64,000 nt of DNA, from the NCBI RefSeq assembly GCF_037392515.1, contig NC_090283.1:14018501-14082500 (forward strand), read 5' to 3'. Shown here piece by piece: positions 23,059 to 33,900 of this stretch. The notes below the pieces were generated by a model. The model ran no database searches. It was not told where the DNA came from and saw nothing but the letters and a program-made list of their open reading frames with translations. Source of the stretch: Haliotis asinina. Lineage: Eukaryota > Mollusca > Gastropoda > Lepetellida > Haliotidae. Numbering within the stretch: the stretch's first letter is position 1; every line of letters starts with the position of its first letter. The position numbers were made by a program, and so were the translations under genes.

Positions 23059-23290
23059 AAGTGAATAGTAAAGTGTGTTAGTGTGTAAGTGAGTGTGTGA
23101 GAGGGTGACTGAGTGAGTGTATGAGAAGGTGGGTGTGTGAGTGAGTGGGTGTGAGTGAGAGTGAGTGAGTGACAAAGAGGGTGAGTGAGTTTGTGAGAGA
23201 GTAGGTGAGTGAGTGAGTGAGTGGGTGTCTGAGAGGGTGAGTGACTGTGTGAGAGAGTGAGTGTGTGAGAGGGTGAGTGAGTGAGTGTCA
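23059..23290. repeat. (GAGT)n-type microsatellite joined to SINE tail remains
   Basis: About 230 bp of GTGA/GTGT units. At 23333-23360 a piece like the SINE tail (TTTTACGCTTTAACAATATT) follows, suggesting that the array grew from a minus-strand SINE (CTCA)n tail. The serine/histidine-rich ORFs here are artefacts. Confidence 0.85.
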
Positions 23291-24001
23291 GATCGTGGTG
23301 CATGGTTGTTTGTACACGTGCGTTGGTACATTGTGTTTTACGCTTTAACAATATTTGTAATTATTATCGCTACTGCTGGCAAAATAAACGCTCAATACAT
23401 TGTACCATTTGGTAAATGTTTAATCAAATGGTTACCCCAGCATTCCTTCCCCTAAAGAAAGAACAAAATGCATCCCTACTCTGGCACATGATTGTGCCAA
23501 ATGGGAACCATTCTGCTAAAAATGGTAGACGTTATCTTGAACTATTAAACAGTCACCTGGCTATTATGTTACGTGTTTCGTTGTTTCGTGAAGCGAAATG
23601 GAAGTGACTGCTGGTACGTGCCGACTCATGGTTGATAGGGAGGTGTGGTTTTAGGGAGACCTTGGGACTTAATGGCCTACATGCTTCCAACACTTAACAA
23701 ACTGTTACATTTTTGTTCAGCTGAATTTCGTCTTACTTACTCGTTTTAACCTCTTTAACAATCACAAGCTAATTTCATCGCCAAATGGAATTGTTTAGTT
23801 AAGCTAAAAGAAACGACAACACTTTTTTATATTAAGTTGAAGATAGATGTATACACACATCGAAGTTGTACACATTTACAAGTTATCTCCCTTACTGATA
23901 GCAGTTTGACAGCTGATACATGCTGGACCAGAACTACACAGTATTATATATAAATGTCCACTGGTTATGACTATGTCAAATGTTTTGGTATTAATGTCAG
24001 A

Positions 24002-24116
24002 GAGTGAGTGACCGAGTTTAGTTGTAGATCCCACTCAGCAATATCTGGTGATTCAACACCATGCGCATGGATCTACGCAACTGGGATAAAATGATATGTG
24101 TCGCCCAAGTCACAGT
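24002..24116 (-). mobile_element. SINE, 3' half, diverged
   Basis: Minus-strand remains of the main family: GAGTGAGTGACCGAGTTTAG, CACTCAGCAATATCTGG, GGATCTACGCAACTGGGATA and TGTGTCGCCCAAGTCA. Confidence 0.65.
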
Positions 24117-24524
24117 GACTGTATTCCACAGTGAGAGAAACGAACGGAATGTTTTTTTCAGTTCTGCTCAGGAAAATAGTACTACCACAAATTTCAGTAG
24201 AAGCCAAATTGTTGCCAAACAATATTCTTTTCAGAAAGCCGAAACTACCAAAATGCAGCAACACTACTGTAACGCTACACACAACATCGTTAAGTCAGGT
24301 TCTCTCGGGTTTTCTTCCAAAGCAATGACAGAACTCTCAAGGCGATTTCTTGAGTAGGAACTATTTATTAGTTACAGGAATTTTTGTTTTCTACGTTGCA
24401 AGACAGTCCACGCGAGTCCCCAGGCCAGTACACCGAGGCCATGCACTGGTCCGATTGCTGAGAAGCTCCCTTATGCTCTGTCCATCGCCTGGGGTGCTTT
24501 TATACCCATTCCCCAGCATCCGGG

Positions 24525-24762
24525 TCACGTATCAGCCAGTGGTCAATAGAAGGACTAGTGTCATCCTGTCTAACACCGTTGACGTTTGATGGTGATCAAC
24601 ATGCGATAACAAGTTGTTAATAATTATTGGCGTTACATATCAGCTAGTGTCATCCTGTCCACCACTGTCGATGATTGGTCATAACCAACATGCGATACCA
24701 AGTAGTTAACTGGAGTTGCATATCGACTAGTTTCATCCCGTCCATCACTGTCGATGACTGTT
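24525..24762. repeat. about 90-bp tandem repeat, possibly in an LTR
   Basis: Three diverged units, each with CATCCTGTC or CATCCCGTC, then CAC(C)GTTGACG or CACTGTCGATG, and CAACATGCGATA(A/C)CAAG in the first two. It lies on the 3' side of the minus-strand gag-like ORF, where an LTR would be expected, but no matching second LTR was found. Confidence 0.5.
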
Positions 24763-24869
24763 GGAATGATCCTGGCACGGATCCTTATAGTCTATGTATC
24801 GTCCGGTGAATCGTCAGTAGTTGTTCCTTTGCGTTGTGTCTTCATTGATATATTCCAGCTGGATGGTAT

Positions 24870-25142
24870 CTACCTGCACCTAGCTTTATAAGATTCGCTG
24901 TGTCTGCCCAGCATCCAGGCCCGGATACAAAGATCGTACCTTGGGATGCCGTTTCCCAGTCCTTCCGTCGTTCCTCCCGCCAGCAATGGTGCAGAGGGTA
25001 ACCGCTCTCTTGGCACCATCTCTAGGTCCGGATCGGATCGGGGGTGTCTACCAAATCTGAACTTTTTGGCGAACCAGGGTCTATACACTAGACCTAGTGT
25101 AATCATGGTACCGATTATCAGTGTAACCACTATGCCGAGTTG
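24870..25142 (-). CDS. ORF with membrane segment, env-like or unrelated
   Basis: The minus-strand frame opens with a hydrophobic segment (VVTLIIGTMITLGLVY) followed by a basic and then Pro/Gly-rich tail (RPWFAKKFRFGRHPRS). It stands between a gag-like ORF and a possible LTR, so an envelope-type cytoplasmic tail of a retroelement is one reading. A donor-like AAG/GTACGA inside it makes a cellular exon possible too. No ectodomain was found. Function unknown. Confidence 0.3.
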   Translation of the reverse strand, partial: QLGIVVTLIIGTMITLGLVYRPWFAKKFRFGRHPRSDPDLEMVPRERLPSAPLLAGGTTEGLGNGIPRYDLCIRAWMLGRHSESYKARCR

Positions 25143-25559
25143 AAGAGTATTATGAGAACCGCATGTTTCTGGTTTCCCGTTTCAATATTCCCATCCCAGT
25201 TCCGTACGAGTGACAGTTCTTTAAAAAGGCGTTTCATAGGTATAGATCGTATATCACTATACTAATAACATCAGGTAGTGTAATGCCGATTCATTCACTA
25301 ACTAAAACTACCTACAACATTGACCATTACCAGAACGTGGATACAATGAGTAACTATAAAATACCATATGAAACAACCCCAAGACAACTATATAAAATGA
25401 TCCGAAACCCTGCCACTGTGTAGCCTTATAGCAGCTTGGGTACTGCTCTGAGTAATGCTTTGACCGATTCCTTTGTTTGGGTCGGTTTCACGTTACAGTG
25501 TCATTGTCCATTTGGGAGTGATAATTCTCTACCGGGTCCTCAGGATCACTGGATTCTCT

Positions 25560-25675
25560 CAATCGGAAACAACACTCGTGTCCATGGGCTTCTGCTTCAT
25601 GCGTTTTGCTATTTCTGCAAGTGGAATGTTGTTGTCTTCATCATCTGAATCAGGTCTCCCCTGTAGGTATCTCCT
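25560..25675 (-). pseudogene. retroelement remnant, possible end of pol
   Basis: Directly downstream of the gag-like ORF a frame gives VRRYLQGRPDSDDEDNNIPL and AEIAKRMKQK before a stop. It is acidic, then basic, like sequences near the end of some pol polyproteins. The rest of pol is absent, so most of the element would have been deleted. Weakly supported. Confidence 0.25.
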
Positions 25676-25676
25676 A

Positions 25677-25907
25677 ACTATAAGTTGAGATCCTGCAGTC
25701 ACGTGCTTCGTGACCTACTCGACTGCAGTTCTGGCAACGTGGGCAGGGTCGGAAGTGATCAACTTCCATAGGCTCAACTTGCCTGTCATGAGTTTCACTG
25801 GAACTACCCTTACCTACACATAGAGCGAACCTAGCCCTAATGTTCTGTTCATTTGTGGCGGCTGTCGTTGAATTGGGCGGATATTCGCGCATAACCTTCA
25901 TTTTCAT
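25677..25907 (-). pseudogene. gag-like fragment with CCHC zinc knuckle (LTR retrotransposon)
   Basis: The frame ends in EPMEVDHFRPCPRCQNCSRV and GHEARDC, which includes one complete CCHC knuckle (C-x2-C-x4-H-x4-C). The preceding part (IRARFALCVGKGSS) and the EPMEVD motif before the knuckle are typical of Ty3/Gypsy-type gag proteins. Only the nucleocapsid end is left, 77 residues; no protease, RT or integrase follows. Confidence 0.6.
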
Positions 25908-26060
25908 TGGTCACGACCCAACCCGTCTATGGAAAATCCCACCAACCGCCGTTCAATGGCAACACCGTTGTCACCATCTTGCCTAAACCCCATGTAAATA
26001 TATTTGATTCATCTAATTTCCATAATTTAGGCGCAAAATCAAAGTCTAATCGATAAAGCA

Positions 26061-26117
26061 AATACACAACGAGATTGTCCAATTGGGCAGTTTTCCGTGT
26101 ACGGTATGTGTATCGTG
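26061..26117 (-). pseudogene. exon-like duplicate of the exon at 30151
   Basis: A sequence after GTTGCAG reads GIQARYTYRTRKTAQLDNL, parallel to GIQGRFTSSAARSG at 30151-30210. The roughly 50 bases beyond the acceptor (CCATGGTAACACATGGCTTT and neighbours) are identical in both places. It lies downstream of the B30.2 exon in transcription order, which suggests a tandem duplication that included this exon. Confidence 0.4.
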
Positions 26118-26208
26118 CCTGAATACCCTGCAACATAGTTTCCATGGTAACACATGGCTTTGTTTCTGTACTCGGCACAATGAACATTAGACATTTTATC
26201 ATATACAT

Positions 26209-27158
26209 GCAGTATGAAAACTAGACAGTCAACTCATACATTTATCGGACACATCTACTAGTGAACTTGACATCGTAAAGTAACTGAATACAAGAAGTTC
26301 CTAAATGCTGGATTCTGGGATAATTTATCCCCTGGTAAGCCTTGTAATTTACAGGAGGAGTCGACAGATCTGAGTCTAACACAGTGTAAACTTCTAAGAG
26401 TGGCACATCCATCTCTACACACTCCATACTAGAGGAAGTGTTTCATAACAGTATATCACACACAGCTTTCAATTTAACCACATCGGGAGCCGTGATGTAA
26501 TAAGCTGACATGGTAGGATTGTACATTGGACATTATGCGTGTAGATGAATTGACCGAGAGGAAAAACACAAAACAAACACTCTGTGGGGAATTTAAATAA
26601 TTTCAAACACAACAGGACTGATTAGAATGAAGAAACGGACAGTTCAGTAACTCATTTCTTTGCTGACACAAGAACCATTGCACGTTTAAACTAGGACATT
26701 TTATGTCCGCGTCAGTCACTTTCATTGTCTACTGAACTTACATCAACATGTCTATTTTTACAGCTACAAATATTGTATTTCAATCCATAAACGTAACGTG
26801 GATATCAATTTTAGAGAGTGAAAATAAAATATGTCAAGATATTCATGATATGAAACACCTTTTTACTCAATCATCAACTCAGAAATGTGTGAAATGTTTT
26901 ATAAAGTGATAAGTTATTACATAATAATAATCATAATAATACCTATATGTGGATGCAAAATGCTGGTAGTACACACATGAAACCTGTCATGCAGAAAACC
27001 GACATATTTAGCTACCCTTGTTACATTGTTGTACACGACGTACAACACATGAACGGGTAACGTCTTTGTCCGCTTCTTTCAGTTCTGTTGTATTGCATTT
27101 GTCTGAAGTAGATGTGTGATATTTAAAAGTTTACAGTGGGTCATGTTTAGTTTATTTC
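26209..27158. other. no gene recognised
   Basis: Sequence downstream of the B30.2 stop codon. An AATAAA for the minus strand lies at 27151-27156, just past the stop. Similarity between about 27045-27095 and 28295-28360 suggests a local duplication. Nothing else was seen. Confidence 0.4.
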
Positions 27159-27838
27159 TTAGGCCAGAGCTTCACTAATGAGCGATTTCTTGGTGTCAGA
27201 TATGAGGATCTCCTCCCCACTGAATACCTTCATGTTTACTGTGTAGTGACTTGTTGGATTGACAGTAAACACATTCAGGAGACCCCCCTTGAACTTCACA
27301 TCAACCTGTCCCAAAACAACGGACCTGTCCACATCAATAAATCCTATTCTACCCCTCCTGACATCCAACACAACGCCATAGTGAAGGGTGTCCTGTGAGC
27401 CGGGTGTGTCAGACATTGTGTTTCTGTAACACCTCCCCCACACCCCAGCGAGACACACCCTGTTACAGAGACTCCCCGGGTGTGTGTCACATCTCAGTAC
27501 ATTGACACACCAGGAGCGGCGCTGTAGACAAGCATACCACTTACTGTCCACCTGGTTCTCCTTCCCCACCCCCACCTCTATAATAGGCCACCACCCTCTA
27601 CTCAACACACCCACCCTGGTGTGGGCCTCCCAGTATCGTGTTGTGGGTAGGACTGGGGTGACAGCAGATGAGGATGGGGAAAGGGGGATGGGATTGGAGC
27701 TATGTGTCCCGCTCAGTCTCTGTCGTCTGTCCCTGTCCGTGTGCTGTGTGGCGGGGGGCGAGTTGACCAGCTCACCGTCTGTAGTAACATGGCAGCAGCA
27801 GGTGTTGGCTCGACCAGCGTCCAGGTGGAGTTTAGGAC
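27159..27838 (-). CDS. B30.2/SPRY domain, terminal exon
   Basis: The exon begins after CTATATTTGCAG and is open for about 226 codons to a TAA. Motifs in B30.2 order are: PKLHLDAGRAN and DGELVNS (PRY-like part), TTRYWEAH, WWPIIEVGVG, RRSWCVNV, and HYGVVLDVRRGRIGFIDVD, followed by a C-terminal stretch with HYTVNMKVFSG. B30.2/SPRY domains are ligand-recognition folds, most often at the C-terminus of TRIM E3 ubiquitin ligases. Entry is in phase 1; the nearest upstream exon I found (30151) leaves in phase 0, so an exon is missing from my model. The domain itself has no lesions. A second copy lies at 58642. Confidence 0.75.
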
Positions 27839-29135
27839 CTGCAAATATAGAAGTGTCATTTAATGGAGTTTAGCAACTGTATTTCCTCTAAGATGTCATT
27901 GTATTGTTTGTCCCGTTTCAGTGAATCCAAAACAGCTCACTAATTGATCGACTGCCATTTCTGTCCGTCTGTAAGCGCAACGACACCCGTGCCCTAGATA
28001 GTAATAATAACGAGATGATACTATTCATATGGGTATTTAAACTGTTTGTCATTCATTTCTACGTACATTGGTAAACAAATAAACCTTGGTTTAAGTACTC
28101 TTTCACCCAAATATTTTGACCCACAAATGCAGTTTGTTGTGACGGTGGCCAGAAATAGACACTACTACTGCCTAAAGATGTAGATGTTTCAACATCATTT
28201 CACAATAAATCTATCACTACAGGTATTCTAGAGTCATATCACCTAAAATAGGACAGAGTGAGACAGGTAGTATTCTGTGTGGCGATATTTTCACATTTAT
28301 GTGTTCAACAGACAGAACGTGAACCGGTATCTTCTACGTCCGCTTCAATCACTGAACACAGTTTCATGATACCCGCTGTGTGAGGAGGTTTGTCTCATGT
28401 CTGGAAGGGGACAGATATTTGTGAATGAACTGAGTAAATTGCTATGTTATTGTTATTAAGAAATATGACATGCATCCATTCTCACAACAAACCTCAATAA
28501 TTCCACCTGATGTATAATAACGATGATTTGCACTATGTTGAAGCATAGTATCATGTTTGTGATCGAAGTAATGCCATTATTCTCGACTCTTTCTCATTTA
28601 CTAACATTTTTTGCTTCGTGTGTGTAAATATACTGAATAATTGAATTTCAGATCACTGTGAACCTATTCCACGTATCCCTGTTGATTAATGCCACAAACA
28701 GGATAGCCAAACACGGCAATTCCTGTTAAAAATGTCCAAAATAGATATAAACGTGGTTTTATCGCAGGGATCTATAAACCATTCTTCGTGTATGATTTCC
28801 CATCCTAAATTTCCACTTAAGTGTTGAACAAAATGCAAGAAGCAGAGTGCATTTCCATTGGGTACATTAGAGATGGTGGACATATTATTCACATTTTACA
28901 GAAAAACAGATTGTCCTAATAACATGGTTTTCAAGCAATGATTTAGCACTACCGACCAGGTCAAGTCACTCCCGATGTGTTATAACGGACATCTAGAGTA
29001 ATTTACTACATGTGACATTTTGTTGGTCGTCAGGTTTTCACATATTCCCAAACTCTGACCTATCCCAGGTGATGATATCTCCATGACATGAGTCACTGTT
29101 CAGTATACTGATCACTTGATTATCAGCTGCTCATC
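27839..29135. other. intron-like, nothing recognised
   Basis: Between the B30.2 exon and the microsatellite. One short minus-strand frame (28686-28892) has no recognisable domain and no clear splice sites. Confidence 0.4.
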
Positions 29136-29164
29136 GCCTGCCTGTGTGCCTGCCTGCCTGTGTG

Positions 29165-29222
<58 letters not shown>

Positions 29223-29345
29223 TGTCTGTCTGTGCGTGCGTGCTTGCGTGCATGTATGTATGTATGTATGTATGTCGATCGGAAGGTAGGCAGGTAGGTA
29301 GGTAGGGAGGGAGGGAGGGAGGGAGGGAGGAAGAAAGGAAGGAAA
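29136..29345. repeat. compound tetranucleotide microsatellite
   Basis: On the plus strand (TGCC)n changes to (TCTG)n, (TGCG)n, (TGTA)n, (GGTA)n and (GGGA)n within about 210 bp. Low-complexity ORFs in it are artefacts. Confidence 0.95.
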
Positions 29346-30150
29346 GAAGATAAATAGTGACAATATGTCATGTAAGGGTACTGGTAACATAAGCAAAGTA
29401 TCTTATTAATACTATAGAAACCATTTTAAACACAATATATAGTAAGTCGACTAAGCCGAAGACACATTATAGGAAACAAGACAAGTATCTGAGTTCGGCC
29501 ACACCGCAGCGACCAAGGGAACTACAAGTACTTCTGCTACATGAATGCACCTGGTTTGGACAACGGCTTGGGTCACATTGGAGACACAATATTACTGCTA
29601 CCAGAAACTCCTAAATAACTCCTTCAGTTGTGGACAAGTTAAGACAGAAAATGAAACATAAATAAAAAACACACTACATACATATATGAATGAACGGTTT
29701 GGTACACGTGGTGTCCGGAGTTAGAACTATCCCTAAAATGTTGACACAGTTCACATATTGTTAAGAGGGTAGAGTGCAAGTGACAGACAGGTGTTCGAGA
29801 ACTACGTGCACAAGTGCCGACAAAGTTATTGATTTATTAACGTGTGCTGTGCCGTCTTGACCCTTTCTCGTACACCAAGCTATCCCTTTCTCTGTACTCC
29901 TTCCTCGTAACAAATACTGAAGAGTGTCAATGTTTTAATAATAGTCTGTTCAACAATTTAGTTTTATGACATCAATTCTGCAAAAAGCTCACGGGGATGG
30001 TCTGATGTTTTGAGTATGATAAACGTTTCATTGAATATTTTACTTATTATGTTTCGAGTTAGACTGCAATTCATCGGACCACTTTTGAGTCAAACGAACT
30101 GTAGTAATCGTCAGACAATCAAACTGCATAAAAGAATAGAATTTACTTAC

Positions 30151-30210
30151 AGGTGATGAATTCTGAACCCCGCTCCTTGCAGCTGATGATGTGAATCGTC
30201 CCTGAATACC
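30151..30210 (-). CDS. small exon of the CARD/TRIM-B30.2 cluster (provisional)
   Basis: CTGTTGCAG precedes and CCT/GTAAGT ends 60 nt encoding GIQGRFTSSAARSGVQNSSP, phase 0 on both sides. Its entry phase agrees with the exit of the exon at 31141. The peptide has no known domain and would be a linker before B30.2. A diverged copy lies at 26061. Confidence 0.4.
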
Positions 30211-31140
30211 CTGCAACAGAGTTTCCATGGTAACACATGGCTTTGTTTCTGTACTCGGCTATCACATGTGCTCGATAGAGTAAAGTGAGTCAATGAGTTT
30301 TGATCGTCGCTACTTTGAGCATTGTTGGGTTAGGATTACACAAATATCATACATGTAAGGAACGCAGCTCTACTCAATCAGCGGAGGTACTGTAGTCGAC
30401 ATTGGCAACCCATGTCAAAACATAAAGTTAGGAAACACGTGATTAAGTGAACGGCACATCTCATATCGTCTTTTAAGGGGTTGTATTGATATAAATATTG
30501 TTTACAATTCTGTACCTTCTCATAACATCCCGGACACCAGAATGCCAAATATATTCCGGATAACAAAAATGGTCATTCTGAGTCCCTGCTCCACTGTCAC
30601 ATGTCACAGTACGTTTAAACTGCATGATATCCAACAATTCATAAGTAGCAATAATACCAATTAAATGAAACATATTTATTTTAACATATTTATTGTTTCA
30701 CTACAGAAAGTACGTTCGATGCAATTGGTTGTGATATGTCGGAAATAGGCGGTTCACTAAACAGTCGAGATACTTTGCTGTCCGTCTCAGTTGTTGAGCA
30801 TCTGCTACCGGACAATGAAATTCTCCGTGGAGAAGTTATGCAGCTTCTAAAAATGTTAGGAACTATAACTTTCACTCAGAGAAAATTTCAACCTCAAAAC
30901 AACAAATCCTCACGTACAAACCTGTCAGGTATAAACCACCTCCAAGTGTCTCTGAAGGGACGAACGCTCGACTTATGAACTGAAAATAAACAATGAGAAA
31001 ACCGTTACTTTGTATGAATTTCAAACATATATCTAAATACCTTCGTGGACAAAGAACCAGAGATAAACCGAATTTCTATTTCTTCTATAAAATGGACCTT
31101 ACCTTGTCATTTTGGGATATTTGTATGACATTCAACATAC

Positions 31141-31277
31141 ATGTTTAGCAGCTTCAAAAACATCACGTGACGTCAACGGTTCAGGTTCGGTTTGCCGTGT
31201 TGTCACTTGTTCAGGTCGCACTTCCTGTGATGTCCTCTGTAATCCTGGTGATTCAGATGGACGGGGGACAGTTCCTG
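31141..31277 (-). CDS. Pro/Ser/Thr-rich linker exon (provisional)
   Basis: TGTTTGCAG precedes and CAT/GTATGT ends 137 nt. Entered in phase 1, which matches the previous exon, it reads AGTVPRPSESPGLQRTSQEV, then EQVTTRQTEPEPLTSRDVF, and leaves in phase 0. The composition is that of a flexible linker. The reading without splicing stops two codons after the donor. Confidence 0.45.
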
Positions 31278-31461
31278 CTGCAAACAACGTCTCAACTCTA
31301 TTTCAATACATAAAGACAATGATATCTTATTATGTATAGCTTATCTATATTATATAAAACCAACCGGTGATGCGATAATTCAACTGAAAGCAGAAATGTG
31401 ATGTAGTTAATTCGGTATTTTATCTCCTTTTTCATGATCTGAACCAGCTTTCATCTTTTAC

Positions 31462-31513
31462 CTGTGATACGATGAATGATGTCCCCAAGCTGACGCCAGC
31501 GAACTTTATGTAC
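31462..31513 (-). CDS. 52-nt exon (provisional)
   Basis: TTGTTTCAG precedes and ACAG/GTAAAA ends an exon reading VHKVRWRQLGDIIHRIT, phase 0 to 1. Both phases agree with its neighbours at 31722 and 31141. Confidence 0.45.
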
Positions 31514-31721
31514 CTGAAACAACAACGCTTACGTAAAAAATATCCGAACATAACTTCGACGTACAGAGTACCTGTATATACCACAGCTATATCGAATGCC
31601 TTATCTCCGTACATGGAATACAAACCATGAATGATTTTCAGCAATAAGCGCCTTTAACCTTCTTTCTCTGAAAACATTTTCAACAGTGTATTGAGTCTAT
31701 TGTACAAGAGCAGTACATTAC

Positions 31722-31828
31722 CATCCTGGTGTATTCCTCTCTTAATGTCAGCTGCATGTTCTCCTGTTTTAATGTCAGCTGCATATTCTCTTCTTTTAAA
31801 GTCAGCTGCATGTTCCATTTCTGGAGAT
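31722..31828 (-). CDS. coiled-coil exon with a triplicated 9-residue repeat (provisional)
   Basis: TCTCCTCAG precedes and ATG/GTAATG ends 107 nt. Entered in phase 1 from the exon ending at 32364, it reads DLQKW followed by three 27-bp repeats (NMQLTLKEE, NMQLTLKQE, NMQLTLREE) and EYTRM, leaving in phase 0. The heptad-like spacing of Met and Leu fits a coiled coil. Confidence 0.55.
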
Positions 31829-32363
31829 CTGAGGAGAAAACGTACATACGCAGGTTAATTAGAATTTCGCCAAGCCAAGTTATATACAACACTTTGTGAT
31901 GAAAGCTACCAAACTTGTAATAACGAGAGACGTGAGACGTGAGACGTGAGAAATACAATAATGTAATTTGGAAATTAAAGATCAAACAATTATGTATGAA
32001 TTGCACCCATTACTACGTAACTCATTTTCTTTTATTTTTTTGACAGAGTGAAGACATTCTCTTTGTTTGTGGGAATGGTGCTTGGAACACGAAATTTGGT
32101 GTCAAACACTTCTGGGTGTTGTGCATAAAGACATATTGTTTCCGAGCCTACAAGATGCTACAACTAGATTTGGAGAGATTGTCACCGCAGATGGGACTGA
32201 CAAAATTCAACTAAGATACTCATACGTGGAATATGGTCAATGTTTTCGATTTTCCGTTATTTTTTATTTGTATACAATGAACTTATAGCAAGACTTTTGA
32301 AAGACACTTCTTAAGTTTAGGAGAATTGTTTTGTGCGTTACATTTTTCGAAAAGTCTAGTTAC

Positions 32364-33445
32364 CCTGCAAAGTAGGTTGTTTATCTGGTATTTCATCCAC
32401 GTTGAGGCTGGAGGCAAGTCCGCCAAATGTATCGATGAGTTCCTCCAGACCTCTCTGGCCCTGAAAGGAAAGTATGATTCTAGTGTCTTTTGTGTCATCT
32501 TCTGGAAGCATCCACTCCAGATTTTCAACACATTTCGTCTGCAGTACATCTGTGAGAGTAATGAGCTCCTCTCGTCTTGTAGATTCAAGTGTTCTCTGGG
32601 CGTATTCTATCGCTGATACTATTGACGTATGAACGCCGTGTAAAGTGTCCAGTTTCTCTTGAACCATTTCCTTTGGGGCTTGGAGACTCATTTGAATTTC
32701 CCGCATGAGTTGTCTCTGTCGATGAAGAAACTTCACAGCATCAGCTTTACAAACTTTAGTTGCAACTTGCTCTAGTCTTTTCTGTGTCGCTACAACTCAG
32801 TTTTGTGGCACGTGACAGTTTTCACACCTTCAGCGACATATTTGAGTTTATCTTTTTGCTTTTTCACTTGCTCCTCCAGCTGACCCTTCGCTACTTCATA
32901 CGCTTGATTCAGGTCTTCTTTCTGGTGGTTGTTGTGGGCCCCATGCACACATATAAGACATACTGCCTTCTTACACTTGTGGTCATACAGCTGTAGTTTG
33001 TTGTCAGGGTGGTCTCTGCAATAAGGTACTTTCAGCCACCGCTTCATAGGGATATTCTCTGCCTGGCTGATCGCTGTTACTCTGTGATTTCGATTCCGTT
33101 TCGGCATGTCGTGGAGTTTATGACAGTCGGAGCAGAGCTTGTCATCACATTGGTGACAGAACACAACAGCCTTTGTATCATGATCGTCATCGATGTAGCT
33201 GCATTTCATCTCACCATCAACGTTGACTTTATAGGCAGCTTCATTGCGTCTGATCTAATCTATTGTTGTCTGCTTAACGATGAACTCACGGCCACAGGAA
33301 GGACAGTGTATGCAATTCACTTCCGTCTGTCTAGCTTGGTGATCAAGGCATGGCTTGCAGGCAGAATGAAGGCATGGCAGAAGGCGAAGCTGTCTCTCAT
33401 CACAACAGGACACAGCCGAAAACTGGCACATTTTCTCAGTGGAAC
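32364..33445 (-). pseudogene. TRIM-type RING, B-box, coiled-coil exon, broken
   Basis: From ATG at 33431 the frame reads a RING finger (CCDERQLRLLPCLHSACKPC, later HCPSCGREF), in which the first Cys pair is adjacent (SCCDE) instead of C-x2-C. An in-frame TAG at 33255-33257 follows. The same frame then encodes two B-boxes (FCHQCDDKLCSDCHKLHD and YCRDHPDNKLQLYDHKC) and the start of the coiled coil. At about 32792 the frame shifts by one base; the coil continues in another frame (VATQKRLEQVATK, then KFLHRQRQLMREIQ) to QPTLQG at a CAG G/GTAACT donor. Intact relatives are RING-type E3 ubiquitin ligases. With a stop, a frameshift and a damaged zinc site, this copy cannot encode a full protein. Confidence 0.8.
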
Positions 33446-33829
33446 CTAATACCGTGCAAATGACACAAACCGTAGTTAGACACATATACTCACACAATTT
33501 TGTAATTAATTTTATTTTCTGACAGTCAGGTTTCGCGGCAATGATTGGTTTCCTGCCGGACTACACATATACATGACGGATTATTGGTCTGCCTAATTTA
33601 CCTGCATGTTGGACTTGCTCTGTATTGTCCACCCTGTCTGGAGACTGTGACCTTGGAACACCTACCAGAGCATTATATGCCTCTTGTTCTTCCCTCAGTG
33701 TCTCAAACGACAGATATCGCTGTATCTCATTTGTCCTTGTTTTATTATGTTGTGCATGTACTGGTTCCTTTTTATTTCATACTTTGTCCAGATTACGACC
33801 TAAAGTACATTAAATTATCATCTACCCAC

Positions 33830-33900
33830 CTTCTCCACTTTGTCATGTTTTGCATCAGACTGCTGCAACTCATGGTTTAACTTCGACAACGCTGTCTTCA
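33830..33900 (-). CDS. small coiled-coil exon (provisional)
   Basis: GTCGTTTCAG precedes and GAGAAG/GTGGGT ends 71 nt reading KTALSKLNHELQQSDAKHDK, a helical, charged peptide. It needs entry in phase 1, which the exon at 34707 as drawn does not give, so either its donor is different or an exon is missing. It leaves in phase 0. Confidence 0.4.

Noticed and set aside
23029..23351. Ser/His/Leu repeat ORFs
   Set aside because: Translation of the GTGA microsatellite.
29112..29396. Gln/Arg/Ala repeat ORFs
   Set aside because: Translation of the compound tetranucleotide microsatellite.
30690..30860. Ser-rich minus-strand frame as a possible terminal exon of the CARD/TRIM cluster
   Set aside because: No convincing acceptor, and no similarity to any domain; left out of the model.
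33009..33449. 146-codon plus-strand ORF opposite the TRIM exon
   Set aside because: The opposite strand carries recognisable RING and B-box motifs; this is its shadow.
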